NCBI GenBank assembly: GCA_000611775.1
Contig: KK106984.1
Location: forward strand, 836,364 to 900,363
DNA length: 64,000 nucleotides
DNA from: Umbilicaria muhlenbergii
Lineage: Eukaryota > Ascomycota > Lecanoromycetes > Umbilicariales > Umbilicariaceae
Direction: 5' to 3'
Under the pieces are notes generated by a model. It did not search any database. It was not told the origin of the DNA and saw only the letters and a list, made by a program, of their open reading frames with translations. The translations under genes and the position numbers were made by a program. The first letter of the stretch is position 1; the number at the start of each line of letters is the position of its first letter. This document shows, piece after piece, positions 1-12,275 of this stretch.

Positions 1-909
1 GTGGCAGCGGTAGCAGCAGGAACCGCAGCTACTGCAGTAGGTTTACCTGAGAATTCATGAGCAAAGTGATTGATTATGGAAGTGCTCGGAGAGGCTCGTA
101 GGTAATGGACGGTAAGACAAAACTTTCCCTCAGTTTGTCTTACGTCAATCATTACCTACAACGTCCCTCCAGAAAACAAAGACTAACGTACCGAGATTCT
201 CCAAATGATTCTTGTAACCGGCACTTCCGACAATTTCTTCCCGGGAAGTTTTCGCGTCAGCTGCCTTACTCTCAATGGCCGCGAACCAAGTGTCTCGCTC
301 AGCCTTCGTGAGAGCTTGGAAGGAGTGCTTGTGGCCGTGGAGCCTGAAGGAGAATTCAGCGAACCCGTCTTTTGATAAGTCGGTGGCCTCGCCCTGGAAA
401 GAGGATTAGGTCAAAATTGCAGGATGTTGTTACGCGACCATGATGCCTACCAAGTTCAATATGCCAGCAGGTTGTACCTTGTCTTCGATGCGCTTGGCGA
501 AAAACAGTAAGCCTTTTCCGGTTTGAGCAGCATAAGCGGCGTTGTGATGCGCGAGCTCGGGTTTTTCTGCACGAAGGTAGCCCGCGAGATGCTGTGGCTG
601 AACAGCTTCGTCACTGAGCCAGAAGAATTTCTTGGAGAAGCGAAAACTCTTGACAAGACCAGGCGCTTTGTATCCCAAATGACCCTCGTGAACAGTTGGA
701 GCTTCGACGCCGGGCACGCTGTCTGCAGCCATGTGGTCTTGCGGGACCGCATCAGTAGCGGCAATCTCTGGCCGGCTCTCTGCTGTCAAGGCGTCCGTTC
801 CAGTCGGGCGGATAGGATCCGTGGTAGCCTCAGCGGCTATGGTCGTCGGCTCGATGGCAGCAGGATCGATGACCGTAGCGGTCGTTACGGGCTCATGAAT
901 GGTAGACAT
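1..909 (-). CDS. PH-domain protein (fungal PH_6 / Mug6-like), 3' end outside window
   Basis: Partial gene on the minus strand with exons at 909-451, 393-192 and 46-1, continuing beyond the left edge. The first ~70 residues are a low-complexity Ala/Thr/Glu/Pro region. From about residue 80 a pleckstrin-homology-like domain begins (GYKAPGLVKSFRFSKKFFWL) and crosses both introns: NL joins GEATDLSKDG, and ENLG joins KPTAVAAVPA, giving a domain that ends in the typical amphipathic helix around DTWFAAIESKAADA. I recognise it as the fungal PH family found in meiotically up-regulated protein 6. PH domains usually bind phosphoinositides or proteins at membranes; the precise role here is inferred. The start was set at the internal Met (MSTIHEP) rather than one 11 codons upstream because the extra residues are basic and unconserved. 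After the third exon begins, an Ala-rich tail runs off the window. Confidence 0.8.
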
Positions 910-2906
910 GATGATACGACGCGTCCGGGTGTCTGTCAACAAAACAGAGAACGCCTAGATTGGCAGATCAGAGGACGAGCAATCAAGGACACAGGAAAGG
1001 AGTATGAAAACAAGAAAGTAAAGCTCGAGATGTCAGAGGTGAAGAAGTGGTTTGAAGAAGGGAGACGGGAGAAAAAGAGGATGGGAGGGAAAAAAGGGTG
1101 GAAAATAAGGGAGAAGACACACTAGCGTGCTGCAAGGAGACCAAGGACGGGAGGCTGAATGCAATTTGGTCGGCCAGCCACTAGCACTCGCTTGAGCAAT
1201 CTCGATCCGCCTGAGGAGCCTTGATCTTTGTGGCTGCCAGGCTGAGGGAGGACCTGAGGTAAGGTGGTAAGGTAGTGGACTCGTACGAGTAAGGAGCAAG
1301 GTACGGAAGTAGGCGCCAAATGAAACAAGCCGCGCCTGGCGATATCAATTTAACCGTCAATGCGACGGGTAACGTGTTGCCTTATACTCTTGAGTCTTAC
1401 TATCCCCGAGACGCGTATATCACCTTAACCGTCGGCATCTACGCCGGTGTGGTGAATCTGACATGATGTGATTCGTGAAGGAGACTGACGATAAAAATGG
1501 GGGCATCCATTGGATATCACCTGTCACATGCGAAACCACGGTCGCATGACCCGACCGCTGTTAATCTGAAGCGTCTGATTTGTCTCACACACCAACTGCC
1601 TACCTACTTGCGTGCATGAGAAGGCAGGCAGTTTCCGCCATTTACGACGTCGCTGCCAGCCCTCCAGCCTTTGCCTTTGCCATTTCCGTGGCCTTTTATG
1701 ATCAATATAACTTACCTGAAGCCTTTTGGAAGATGGAGGAGAATAGAAAGAGCGTACTGTGAACTCTGAGTAATCCGTGCGGACCGCTCACCTACCTGAC
1801 CTCACGGGTACACAAACCTTGTGTGTGGTTTCTTCCAGCCTCTGAGAAGGCTTGAGGTTACGGTGCAAGACTGCAGACACTACTGCCTCCTCCCCGGGGA
1901 TTCGTTGTTACTCCTGGAGTTGCGGCTGGCATCGTCGTCGCCAAGGCACAGTGTTCCTGGCGACAAAGTCGCAATCTCAAGCCCCTCTCGGACCCTTGGC
2001 GCGCATGAAACACACGCGATCAGCATGTGCCTTCTGGCAGTGGCAGGCCGCCTCCCGCTTCCGCGTGATTCCGGATGCTAACGTGACGTGGGTGTTGCTG
2101 GCCGTTGACTCGCCCTGGCAGCAAGACCACCGTGCAACTTTGGAGTAGCCAGCCCTTGCATAGAACCAGAAGGACACTTTCCTCTCGTACATTGTTCGCG
2201 ATGACCAAAAAAGGGATCGGGACGGACGCCCGATGAAGAGTGAGGAGAGGGATGATCCAGTGCTGTACTCCCAGTAACTCATCGCACTAACTGCGTTTGA
2301 GGGTTTGGAGCGCCACGAGGTAGGCTATCATGTCAGATCGTCATAGTTTCGCAACATGACAAGGGGATCCCGTTACAAGCCCTGGTAACAAAGGACAAAA
2401 TGAAAGAACAAAGCATATGGCGGCATGTCAGTTCTCGGGTCTTGGAAGGGTAGGCAGGAACCGTAGTATCCTCCGGGATCCTAATCCAAGTGGAGAAACT
2501 TTTGAGCTCTCTTTCATTTGGCTGTCGACAGTGGCTACTATTTCAGCCCTACGGTCGCGGCCGCACTCTGCATCCAACAGTATGCACCCCCCCCCCAAAA
2601 TGATAAGCTGCGATCAGATTGGAATGGTCGTGCCCAGCGTGCAAGGATTGTTCGCTGGGCGTCCTGGAGATTATTGGCACTCTACTCGTAGATCCAGACA
2701 TAATGATGATAACGCTGTACGGAACAAAGGGCGTTGAATGTCAGCTGATCCAAGAGGGTATGTTTGCATTGTTTGGCAGCAGCTCGATGAAGCTTCTCAT
2801 GTCACCTTGTTGGATGCACCGCGAACTTCAACGTTCCATTTGGCATCCCCCCCCTCGGCACGTCTATCTTCTCCAACAATAGCGACGTCACTCGCTCCTA
2901 TACAAA
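910..2906. other. Intergenic region between the PH gene and cus2
   Basis: About 2 kb without a supportable gene; it separates two divergent genes and must hold both promoters. The short open frames inside it lack family similarity and codon structure. Visible structure is limited to two copies of TTAACCGTC (1350-1358 and 1425-1433) and a ten-base C run near 2587. Confidence 0.6.
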
Positions 2907-4561
2907 ATGAATGGAACGGACGCCTCGTCTCACTCCCCAGAGCCTCCGCGCTCCAGCTTCCCTCAATCCCCCGAAGACTTCGACGCCGACCCTCGCATCT
3001 CCTTTTCTAAACTCGACGGCAAATTCATCTTAGAAGCAGATGATGGGCAAGAATACGAGTTTGATGACGCACTGAAGAGATGGGTACCAGTGGTATGCCT
3101 TCACCCTCACTATTGTTCCAGTATCGAGGGCCGTGTGGCATTCTGCAACTTGCGATTGGGTAAAGCGGACAACGTGTTCTAATTGCATGCTCGATGTGCT
3201 TTTCGGGACATACAGCTGGACGATACGTTACTGGAAAAGCAAAGAGAAGCGTATGCCGTCAAGGGCGTGGACGAGTCCGAGCCGGCACAGCCTCAGAAGA
3301 AGAGGAAGCAGGTCTACGTCAATGGCGAGGATGTAAGTGCCTAAACACAGCCACCATCTTGTCTAGATATTCGTCTACCAACAACTTTGCATCCCACCTC
3401 ACAAGCCTGAAGCTCACTCTTGCTGATAGGAGACTGGTGGTCGCGTCAACCCGTCAAAGAAAGCAAAACCCACCACCGAGCCTCGTGAGCGCAAGAATAC
3501 CGCCGTCTATGTAACGTCTCTCCCTCAAGACATCACAGTCGATGAGGTTGCCCGAGTCTTCTCTCGCTGCGGTGTCATTGCCGAAGAAATTGACCGGGGC
3601 AAGCCGCGGATCAAGCTCTACACAGACGATGCCGGAAACTTCAAAGGCGATGCGCTGATCGTCTATTTCCGGGCCGAAAGTGTTGAGCTAGCGATTCAAA
3701 TGCTGGATGATACTGACTTCAGACTGGGGGAGCCGGCTCCAGGCGGCAAGATGAAGGTCGCGGCGGCGGACTTCAGTTACAAGACGCAGAAAGATGCGCC
3801 AGCAAAGAGCAGCAATAATAAAGACAAGCAGAAAATCATCAAAAAGACGCAGAAGTTGAACAAGTAGGTTGGCATGTTGTTGCCGCCTATACCATAGCCA
3901 CAGAGCTTCACTGACATAGAGGGCAATAGCAAATTGGCGTACTGGGACGACGATGATCCTTCAGTCATACCAGACACCAGTTCACGATGGGACAAGGTCG
4001 TGATTCTGAAGCACATGTTTACATTGGCCGAATTAGAGGTAACCATGAGAAATCATTCCCGATCAGCACCGCCATCACTCTCTGCCATCGCGCTAATCGT
4101 TGGGTGTCGCAGGAAGATCCCGCCGCTATCCTTGACATCAAAGAGGACATCCGCGAGGAATGTGCCAAATTGGGCGAGGTCACTAACGTCGTTCTCTTCG
4201 ATAAAGAACCCGACGGCGTGGCGAGCGTCCGTTACGGGAATGCAGAGGCCGCCAAGGCTTGTGTAAGGGTATGTCCACTCACGTTTTTGGTCAAGCCCCG
4301 AAGTCCAATCCTCTACCCCTGACCCCACACCATGAACTGAGAGCTTCCACGTAGGTCATGGATGGGCGTTTCTTCTCCGGCACGAAGGTAGAGGCCTACA
4401 TCGCCGACGGCAACGAGAAATTCAAGAAGAGTAGCGAGAAGAAACTTGGGATGGAGGAGGATGAGGGTGAGGATACGGCGGAGGATGACGAGAGCAAGCG
4501 ATTGGATAAATTTGGGAGCTGGCTGGAAGAAGAAGCGGGGCGGAAGGGGCAAGCGGTCTAG
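2907..4561 (+). CDS. cus2: U2 snRNP-associated splicing factor Cus2 / Tat-SF1 homologue
   Basis: Six exons: 2907-3092, 3216-3332, 3430-3863, 3930-4038, 4113-4268, 4355-4561; 402 residues. The N-terminus carries an acidic segment with the motif KLDGKFILEADDGQEYEFDD and a basic stretch (PQKKRKQVYVNGED). RRM1 starts near residue 125 (TAVYVTSLPQDITVDEVARV) and RRM2 near 262 (VVILKHMFTLAELE). RRM2 ends in GRFFSGTKVEAYIADG, where Arg339-Phe341 fit the RxF signature of a U2AF-homology motif that binds ULM peptides such as those in SF3B1. The C-terminus is acidic (EEDEGEDTAEDDE). In yeast Cus2 assists U2 snRNA refolding and prespliceosome formation; that role is assigned by homology. Convergent with the P5C dehydrogenase gene, with only 145 bp between stop codons. 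Exon 4 could be placed slightly differently, since several AGs lie near 3920-3929; the one used gives KLAYWDDDDP, typical of the family. Confidence 0.93.
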
Positions 4562-4706
4562 GGCAACATGTCGTGGCGTCGATATCGTCTGATCATCCCT
4601 CCACAAGCACTCATGTATCATCATAGTGTGCATTTGTCTGAAGGGGACTTGAGGAGTGCAGTGATGATCGGATGAAGCTAACCCGAAAGGCACTTCTTCC
4701 CACCCG

Positions 4707-6703
4707 CTAAGCCTCATTGCTCGGGTACTCGACCACCCCACTGCCCACGAAATCCTCTTTGATGCTCCTCATCGAGACAAACCTGCCCAAAAGGGTCTGA
4801 CTTCCCGCCTTGTCATTCGTTCCGCTCGCTCTCGCGCCCCCAAACGGCTGCTGGCCCACCACCGCCCCGGTACTCTTGCAGTTGATGTAGAAGTTCCCCG
4901 CCGAGTTGCGCAGTGCGTCTTCGGCGTACCGGATCGCTTCCCGGTCGCGGGCGAAGATGGCACCTGTGAGCGCATAGTCGGAGGTGCTATCGATCAGGGC
5001 GCAAACCTTTTCGAAAGCGTCGGCGGGCGAGGAGTCGTCCGTGTAAACATAAACGGTCAGGATGGGGCCGAAGAGTTCGCTGCTGAGAAGGAGGTGACAG
5101 GGATTGGTGGTCAGGTAGATGGTTGGATGGATAAAATAGCCGGTGCTGTCATCGTACGTACCGCCCACAAGCAGTTCAAGCTCCTTGTCGTCTTTGGCGT
5201 CGTCGATCACCTTCTTTAGCTTTTGGAAGGACGCGCTGTGGATGACTGGGCCGATGAAGTTTTCAAAGTCGCCGGGGGAGCCGACCTTGAGGGCCTTCGT
5301 CGCTTCAATCAGCTTCGGCTTGATGGTGTCCCAAAGCGAGTAAGGGATGTAAGCACGGGAGGTGGCGCTGCACTTTTGACCTTGGTATTCAAATGCACCG
5401 CGGATTGTATTTACAACGGTATTCTCGACGTCGGCGCTGCGGTGGATGAGATGGTAGTTCTTGCCTCCAGTTTCGGCAACGATGCGCGGGTAGCCCTTGT
5501 ACTCGCCGTCTGCGACTCCAGTCGCAATCTTCCCGTAGAGGCTACGGAAAACAGCCGTGCTGCCGGTATAGTGGAGGCTGGCGAACAGAGGGTGTGAGAG
5601 AACGATCTTGGTGACTTCTTCGGCGTCGCCAGGGACAAACTGGATGACGTTAGGAGGAAGGCCTGCCTCCATGAGGATGCTGTAGATGATGTAATTGGAA
5701 GCTATGGCCGAGGGTGAGGGTTTCCAGATCACCACGTTGCCCATCAGCGCAGGAGCACAAGGCAGGTTGCCGCCAATAGCGGTGAAGTTGAAAGGGGTGA
5801 TTGCGTAGACAAAGCCTTCCAAAGGTCGATATTCAACACGGCTGTCGTAAGATTAGTTCGATCTCCAACCGTAGCCAGCGCATACGACCCACTTACTTCC
5901 AGACGCCAGGCGAGTTATGAACCGGCTGCTGTGCATACAGCTGCTCTGCGTACTGCACATTGAATCTGGGCACTCGTTCAGTATAGCTAGCAATACTCCA
6001 GGGCTCCTCCCGTACCTCAAGAAATCACAAAGCTCTGCTGCAGCATCGATCTCAGCCTGCCATGCGTTCTTCCCTTGGCCAAGCATTGTCGCCGCCATAA
6101 GCTCGTATCGATATTTTCCACTTATGAGGTCCGCCGCCTTGAGGAACACGGCAGCTCTGTCCGCAAAAGGTAGCGTCTCCCATGCCGGTTTTGCCGCGAG
6201 GGCTGAATCGATAGCTTTCGATACATCGGAAGAACTGGCGTACGAGTATTCCGCAACGTGGTTCGCGTGAGATGCAGGATTCGGTTGCGCTTGGATGGAC
6301 TCTGACTCTATCTACTTTGACGATCAGCAGTTGTCTAAGCGCACTTTCATCCCGCTAACCTCTTTGCCTCCAATCACAGCTGGTACCTTAAGAGGCGCCG
6401 ACTTTTGGAGAGCTTCGACCGCTGCTTCGAGCTGTTGCCGTTCCGGAGACCCTTTGGCGTAGTGTTTCTAGACTCGACATGATCAGTGACCAAACGTAGA
6501 GTCGGCGTGATTAGAGAACTCCGGGAGGATGTGCACACATTACTCTCGTTCTCGACTTTGGGCACTTTGTAGGTAGCTATGGTCGCCATGTTGAAGCGCG
6601 CCGGCCAATTCACGTTCTTGGCTATATGGCTAGGGCAGAAGAGCGTTGGACGTTTACTCCCAAAGTATAAAGAACGGTGCAAGCTTCTGGCTGATGCTGC
6701 CAT
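4707..6703 (-). CDS. put2: Delta-1-pyrroline-5-carboxylate dehydrogenase (P5CDH, ALDH4 type), mitochondrial
   Basis: Five exons: 6703-6539, 6467-6360, 6311-6016, 5965-5897, 5841-4707; 590 residues from the upstream Met or 552 from MATIATYKVP at 6589. The enzyme oxidises glutamate semialdehyde (from P5C) to glutamate with NAD+, the second step of proline catabolism. Family landmarks after splicing are NKHYAKGSPERQQLEAAV, QQPVHNSPGVWNRVEYRPLE, GFVYAITPFNFTAIGGNLP, the catalytic Glu in VAETGGKN (about residue 335) and the nucleophilic Cys in YQGQKCSATSRAY (about 369). The start at 6703 is preferred because MAASARSLHRSLYFG and the following ~35 residues are rich in Arg/Ser and lack acidic residues, as expected for a mitochondrial presequence. 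Exon 1 ends at a less usual GTGTGC donor, chosen because it restores the conserved NKHYAKGS. No proline oxidase or permease gene lies beside it, so there is no prn-like cluster here. Confidence 0.95.
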
Positions 6704-7133
6704 AAGCGCCTGGCATAATTCCAAACTTGCTTTTGTGGTCGAGCAAAGAGGGTCGGAAGTGGAGCAGAGCTTGGGTCAAGGTGTAGCAGTGGGGCAACGC
6801 GGGCATGGCGGGGCAGGAATAAACATCACATGCATACAACAATACGTTGGCTCCCCGATTCGATTGGACTGAGGATCAAGCCGAGAGCTTTTCATGCATA
6901 TCTACCTTGGTATCGTATTGTCCATCATCCCGTTCAACGCCCAGGTAAATGCCTCACACAGTCTGCCGCAGTCATGCTTTCCGAGTCTCGCTGTCCAACA
7001 AAATGAGAAAGTCACAAGGGAACAAAGATCCTATGGAAGAATGCAAGCTTGTTTCCACACATGTGTAGATGAAAATGATCTTTGAGGGCCCAACATTTGA
7101 GTCACGGCTTCTGCTTTGTACTTATCGTCCAGA
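6704..7133. other. Intergenic region between LIM gene 3' end and P5CDH 5' end
   Basis: About 430 bp, expected to hold the P5CDH promoter and the 3' UTR of the LIM gene. I see no further gene or distinct element. Confidence 0.5.
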
Positions 7134-9844
7134 TCAAGCCTTCAATCTCCTCTCCTCACAGTCCACGCAAACAGGATCCTCCTTCTCACCTCTGGTAAAG
7201 AATCTCCCATCCCTAAACTCACCGCCGCACTCCTGTAATGCCCAGAAGCGTCAGCTTGCCATTCGCGATATGCACCTACGTATCGCGCCTGTAGCATGAT
7301 GTTTTAGGGCAAAGGCTCACTTACCGCGCAGCAGAAACACTCTCCGTGCCACTCTTTCCCTAACGCCTTGACGACCATATCCACCACCGGCCGTCGGCAT
7401 CCTGCACACTTATTCGAATACCTCCTCGTGTGGCAGTCTACGCACCACGCGTACCCTTCTTTCTCCACAAAAGGCGTCTGCGCGTCGAAAGGATCCCCAC
7501 ACTCCGCGCAGAAGAAATGCCCTACATGCCACTCGCCTCCACACGCCACCACCACTTCCCCTTCAATAGGCGTCTTGCAGCTCCGGCAGCGCGGACTGAA
7601 AAGCTCGTGGAAGTCGAGATGGCAGTAAAAACGCAAACTTTCGTCACCGTCTTCTTCTTCTGACGGGTGAGGATGCTTGGAATGATCGTTGCCAGTCGGA
7701 GATATCTCCTCGCCGGCGGCTCGGGCTCGGATCCGAGCAATGCGGTCAGAGCGGAAGGTGTCGGGCTCGGGATAGAAGGCGACGCATTCTAGGAGCTCAC
7801 CGCACTGGAAACAGGAGAAGCACTGCGGGTGGAAACGCTGGGCGGCCGCGCTAACGATGCGACCAGAGATTGGCAAGGCACAGGCGGCGCATTGAGCTGT
7901 GGCGCGCGAAGTGGAAGGAGACCAATGAGGTGTCGAAATAGGTAAAGGGGTTGTAGAGGAGTGATACGGCAGGGGCCGGGTCTTGGCGGCGTTTGGTGTT
8001 GGGAGTGGACGGGATGAGGATTCGCTGTTTACAACGGAGGCTGGAGGTGTGGAGACCGAGATCGAAGGGATGTCAGGAATGTTGATTACTGGGATAGTTG
8101 GCACCGTGATGTCGGCAGCTTGGATGTTGATGGTAGGTACTACAGGAGCTGAAGCTGTGGATGCGGGTAACTGAGGCTTTCGAGGTGACGTTGGAAGTGC
8201 TCTAGGTTTGCCATCTAGATTAGATGTTCGAAACTCAGGAAAGACCTCGTGCTGTGGTTCGACTTCTCTGGGCTTCCAATCGCAATCGAAACTTACGATA
8301 GGCCTCGTGGGGCGATCACTTACTACCGTAGGTGTCGGCAGCTTTAGGCTCCGGTCCTTCAATCGCACACTGGTAGCAGCCTGGATATCTTTGTCTCGTA
8401 TTTCGACGCCGTTCTTCATTCCTGGGTGCTTGGCAACTTCATCGTTCTCACTGGCGCTCGCGGAATCGGGCGGCGTCGGAGGGAGGGCATTCCTCACATA
8501 TGAAGGGTTCCGCGACTGAGATGGTGGGTTTTTATGGATATCATGTCGAGATAGTGGATTCGTATTTTTGAATGGAGCAGTATCTAAGCGCTCAGGGGGA
8601 GTGCTGGTCATTGGGGTTTTCGTAATCGAATTGCGCGGCTTCAATTTCAGTGGTGGAGGGACTAGACCAGCGTTCCAATTTGCGTTACTGCCACCTTCTA
8701 GCATATCTTCTGGTTCTTCATAGATCTGGTCATCAGGATTTCTGAAAAGGGTCGTCCTCTTCTCAGCGCTGGCATTTCTCAATTTAGGCCCGCTACTCCG
8801 GCGCTTGCTTGTCGAGTTGGAGAGAGACATGGTGAAATTCAGACCCGCGTAGGCCTTCTTTTGAGGCAAGTCCCACAAAGGTTGGCTCTTAATGGCCGAA
8901 GAAGTCTCCAGATCTTCTACGCCGGGCAGACCATGATCAACAGAATTTCCACTGGAAGCAGGACTGGTTTCCGGTTTCTCGCCGTCACTTTTCGCAGACG
9001 TAGAACTATCCGACGCAGACCGTTGACCTTGCGTATGGGAGTCACTGGATATATGAGACACGCCATCAAGGCCCAAACTCTGGCTTCTGGCGTGGCTTCC
9101 CTTCCTAAGATGCTCTTTGTAGTTGTGAAGAGCCCCAGAGTTTCTGTACAGTTGACCAGAGTTCCTATGCTTCCAGACTAGTTCCGAAGCTTCATGTTGT
9201 GTCGCCATGTGCAGTCGTTCCTCGTCCTGAAGGTCCATGTCCCGAAGCGCTCTGCTCACTGAGCGGGTCTCCTGCTTTTCCATCCATCTTTGCCCTCTCT
9301 CCCTGTATCTAACACCAGGTGTATCAACAAGTATTGCAGTACAGCCATCATTGCTTCCCGAAGCGACGTCCCGCTGAGGTGATTGTACCAAAGGTCTGCC
9401 AGGGACTGAACACGTCGCAGATACGCCGGCCTGGACGCTTCGATGGGACATGGCGCTTGAGCAGCGATCCGTAACCACCTCATTTGTTCGTGCTATCGGA
9501 GACTTTGGCCTCTCCATAGCTGACGATGTCCTGGCTGGAGGCTCGATTGTCGCTCCTTGTGTAGAGGTAGCATTGCGGTTGGGCAGTGGTCTTGAGCCGC
9601 TGGGTCGAGCAGGACGATTTGAACGAAGATCGGTAAGGAACTCAGCTGTCCATTGCTTATGTGAGTCCTGCGATGTCCGTACCGTTGGAACGGAGGAGGA
9701 AGAAAAGAACTTCAACGGTGAAGAGCGGAATGGGAGATTCGCGGCAAAGGCAGGTGGCTGACCAGCCTGCTCGGAGGACATAAATGTCGGATTCGAAGTC
9801 CGAGATGGATTGGTAGCATCTTTGCTCTTTACACGGTGGAGCAT
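7134..9844 (-). CDS. pxl1: Three-LIM-domain protein, paxillin-like (Pxl1 family)
   Basis: Two exons, 9844-7325 and 7232-7134; 872 residues. Roughly the first 600 residues are Ser/Pro/Arg-rich and look disordered, with short motifs such as PPTPPDSASASENDE. The C-terminus holds three LIM zinc-binding domains: LIM1 begins CAACALPISGRIVSAAAQRF and has a ~40-residue insert between its two fingers; LIM2 begins CRSCKTPIEGEVVVACGGEW; LIM3 begins CAGCRRPVVDMVVKALGKEW and is completed only by exon 2 (ECGGEFRDGRFFTRGEKEDP, then VCVDCEERRLKA). Fungal proteins of this layout act at the cytokinetic ring and growth sites with Rho GTPases; this is inferred from family and architecture. The 94-nt intron splits the second finger of LIM3, so the short final exon is easily missed. 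Confidence 0.88.
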
Positions 9845-10689
9845 ACTAGACTCGGGAGGAGTCTCTTATAGGTGGTGACACACGGTTGAAGGGGATAATA
9901 ATGCGGCGCGAAGTACTGGTGGAAAGACAAATTGCCAAAAAAAAAATGAGCAGACACAGCAGGAGAGACGGAAGAGAGTGATATTTGAATGCAAGGAAGG
10001 TAGGTATGAAGACAAGTATTCAAGGCGGACGAGTATCTGCTAAGGGAGTAGAAATGGCAAATCATGCAAGTGCTTAAAACCATTTGTTTGGAAGCGTTGC
10101 TATGGGCGGCCGCAAGCGAATCGTCCCGCCTCGACCTATCATTTCTTCCAACCACTCCTCGACCCACACGGTGCTGTAGCCAAGACACACGGGCGCGCGC
10201 CGCACGTCAGGGAAGCCGGCTCCTTCAAGAGATCGGTACCTTACCGTTATCGATGTCATTATTCGGGCAGGACCTTCGAGACGTATCTGGTCTGCGTCAC
10301 CAGCACAGAGTTTGTAAGGCGACAGTGAGGATGCTGCTGACATGGATGTACAAAGTTCGGCATGCTCTCCATGAACTATGATCGGTTTAGTACTGCTCTA
10401 TCTCCAAGATCAGCATGGCTGAGGCCAGCTGCCGAACGGCAAGCCGGCACCAATGCAAAACCCCATCACTCCGCATTCATAAGCCTCGCCCCGCCTCCAC
10501 AGATCCGGACCTCTGATGATCATACGAATACGGAGAACTGTTCGATCGTCTTGAGAGCACGCACTCGTCCAATGTTGTCGAGTCTTACACCTTGAGTTAT
10601 GATGCGACGTCGTTGAGATATGCTTCTGAGGCAGAATCCACCATAGCAATTGCCCAACACACGCCCGCATAGGTAGGCTTCAAACCACC
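9845..10689. other. Divergent promoter region between the LIM gene and the MFS transporter
   Basis: About 845 bp upstream of two divergently transcribed genes. It contains an A-run (about 9938-9947) and no coding region I can support. Confidence 0.5.
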
Positions 10690-12275
10690 ATGGCCTACAA
10701 CGATCGGACGAGTAATTTCCTTCACCGAGTACAGGAGAACGGGATTTATACCGAGGACCGATCGCAAACTGCCTCTGAGAGAACCGTCATTGCACATGAT
10801 CCTGAGCAGCCTCCGCCGCCACAAGAGAGCGATGTAGCGGGACCGCCAGATGGAGGATATGGCTGGGTCTGCGTCGCATGCTGTTTTTTTATCAATGCAC
10901 ATACCTGGGGAATTAACAGCGTTCGTCAATCACAACCCATGTGACATTCCCTGCTGACAGTCTTTTCAAGTCATACGGTGTCTTCCTCGCTCACTATCTT
11001 GCAAACAATACTTACCCAGGCGCAACCCATCTGGAGTACGCTTTTGTTGGTGGCCTGTCTATCTCCATGGCACTTCTCGTCTCGCCTGTTGCAACATATG
11101 TGACCCGTCTGCGTGGTACGCGCACAACTCTTCTGCTCGGAATCTTCTTCGAGACGTTATCTCTGATTGGAGCGTCCTTCTCCACCCAAATATGGCAGCT
11201 GTTCTTGAGCCAAGGAGTGTGCTTTGGCTGGGGCATGGGTTTCCTATTTGTGGGTTCGGTTGGAGTCGTACCGCAATGGTTCACAAAGAGAAGAAGCCTG
11301 GCCAATGGCATTGCCACGGGCGGCAGTGGCATTGGGGGTATGATGTATAGCTTGGCCACCAACGCCATGATACAGAGCATTGGACTGGGCTGGGCTTTTC
11401 GGATTCTCGGGATTCTAGCATTTGCTGTCAACTTCATCTGCGCAATTCTCATCAAGGACCGAAACAGGGCTATTGGAGTCTCACAGTTAGCATTCGACTA
11501 CCGCCTATTCAAGAGAACAGAGTTCTTGTTGTTGCTAGGCTGGGGCTTCTTCAGTATGCTGGGATACATTGTTCTCTTGTTTTCACTCCCAAACTACGCT
11601 TTGACCATCGGCTTATCTTCCCACCAAGGTTCCATCATCGGCGCACTCCTCAATTTAGGGCAAGGCCTTGGCCGCCCTGCGGTTGGTATATTCAGCGACC
11701 GCGCAGGCCGCATCAACATAGCGGGGTTCCTCACCTTCGTCTGCGGTCTCTTCTGTTTTATTATCTGGATCTTCTCGAACGGGTTCGGCGTCTTGATCTT
11801 TTTCGCGCTCATAGTCGGCACCGTGGCTGGTACCTTCTGGACGACCGTTGCACCTGTAGGAGCCGAGGTTGTGGGCTTGAAGGAGTTACCATCCGCGCTA
11901 TCCATTACATGGATTGTACTAGTTCTCCCCTGCACATGTGAGTCGTACATCGTGGATGTGACTATGAGCCATGGCTGATTCGCTTTAGTTTCGGAGCCCA
12001 TTGCTTTAGTACTTGCACAAGCCAACGGAGGTAAATATCTCAATGCGCAAGTGTTCACTGGCTTCATGTACGTCGGGGCTGCCCTGTGTATGTGGTTCCT
12101 TCGGGCGTGGAAGATTGGGCAGCCAGAGGTCCTTGCCATTCAGACGGAGAAACCTTCAGAAAGCATAGACCCAGTGGGCGATCAACCACTGGAAGGGGCG
12201 ACCTGGAGCGCCTCACGGGCCGGACGTCCGACATTCAATGTTTTGAAGCGTATGTGCATGTGGAAAAGAGTATGA
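10690..12275 (+). CDS. MFS transporter, monocarboxylate-porter (MCT/Mch) family
   Basis: Three exons: 10690-10920, 10971-11937, 11989-12275; 494 residues. After a ~55-residue hydrophilic N-terminus comes the MCT hallmark PPDGGYGWVCVACCFF leading into TM1, continued across intron 1 as WGINSSYGVFLAHYL. Further membrane segments are obvious (YVTRLRGTRTTLLLGIFFET, GVCFGWGMGFLFVGSVGVVP, GIATGGSGIGGMMYSLATN, GLGRPAVGIFSDRAGRINIA), consistent with 12 TM helices and a central loop shortened to ~15 residues. The acceptor for intron 1 is the second AG (ending at 10970), because the earlier AG at 10960 breaks the frame. Family members carry monocarboxylates, riboflavin or other small acids; the substrate here cannot be told from sequence. 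Transcribed divergently from the LIM gene and upstream of beta-tubulin on the same strand. Confidence 0.9.

Noticed and set aside
523-1125. 200-codon plus-strand frame over the PH gene
   Set aside because: Antisense to the first PH exon; its codons have no family similarity and the opposite strand encodes a recognisable domain.
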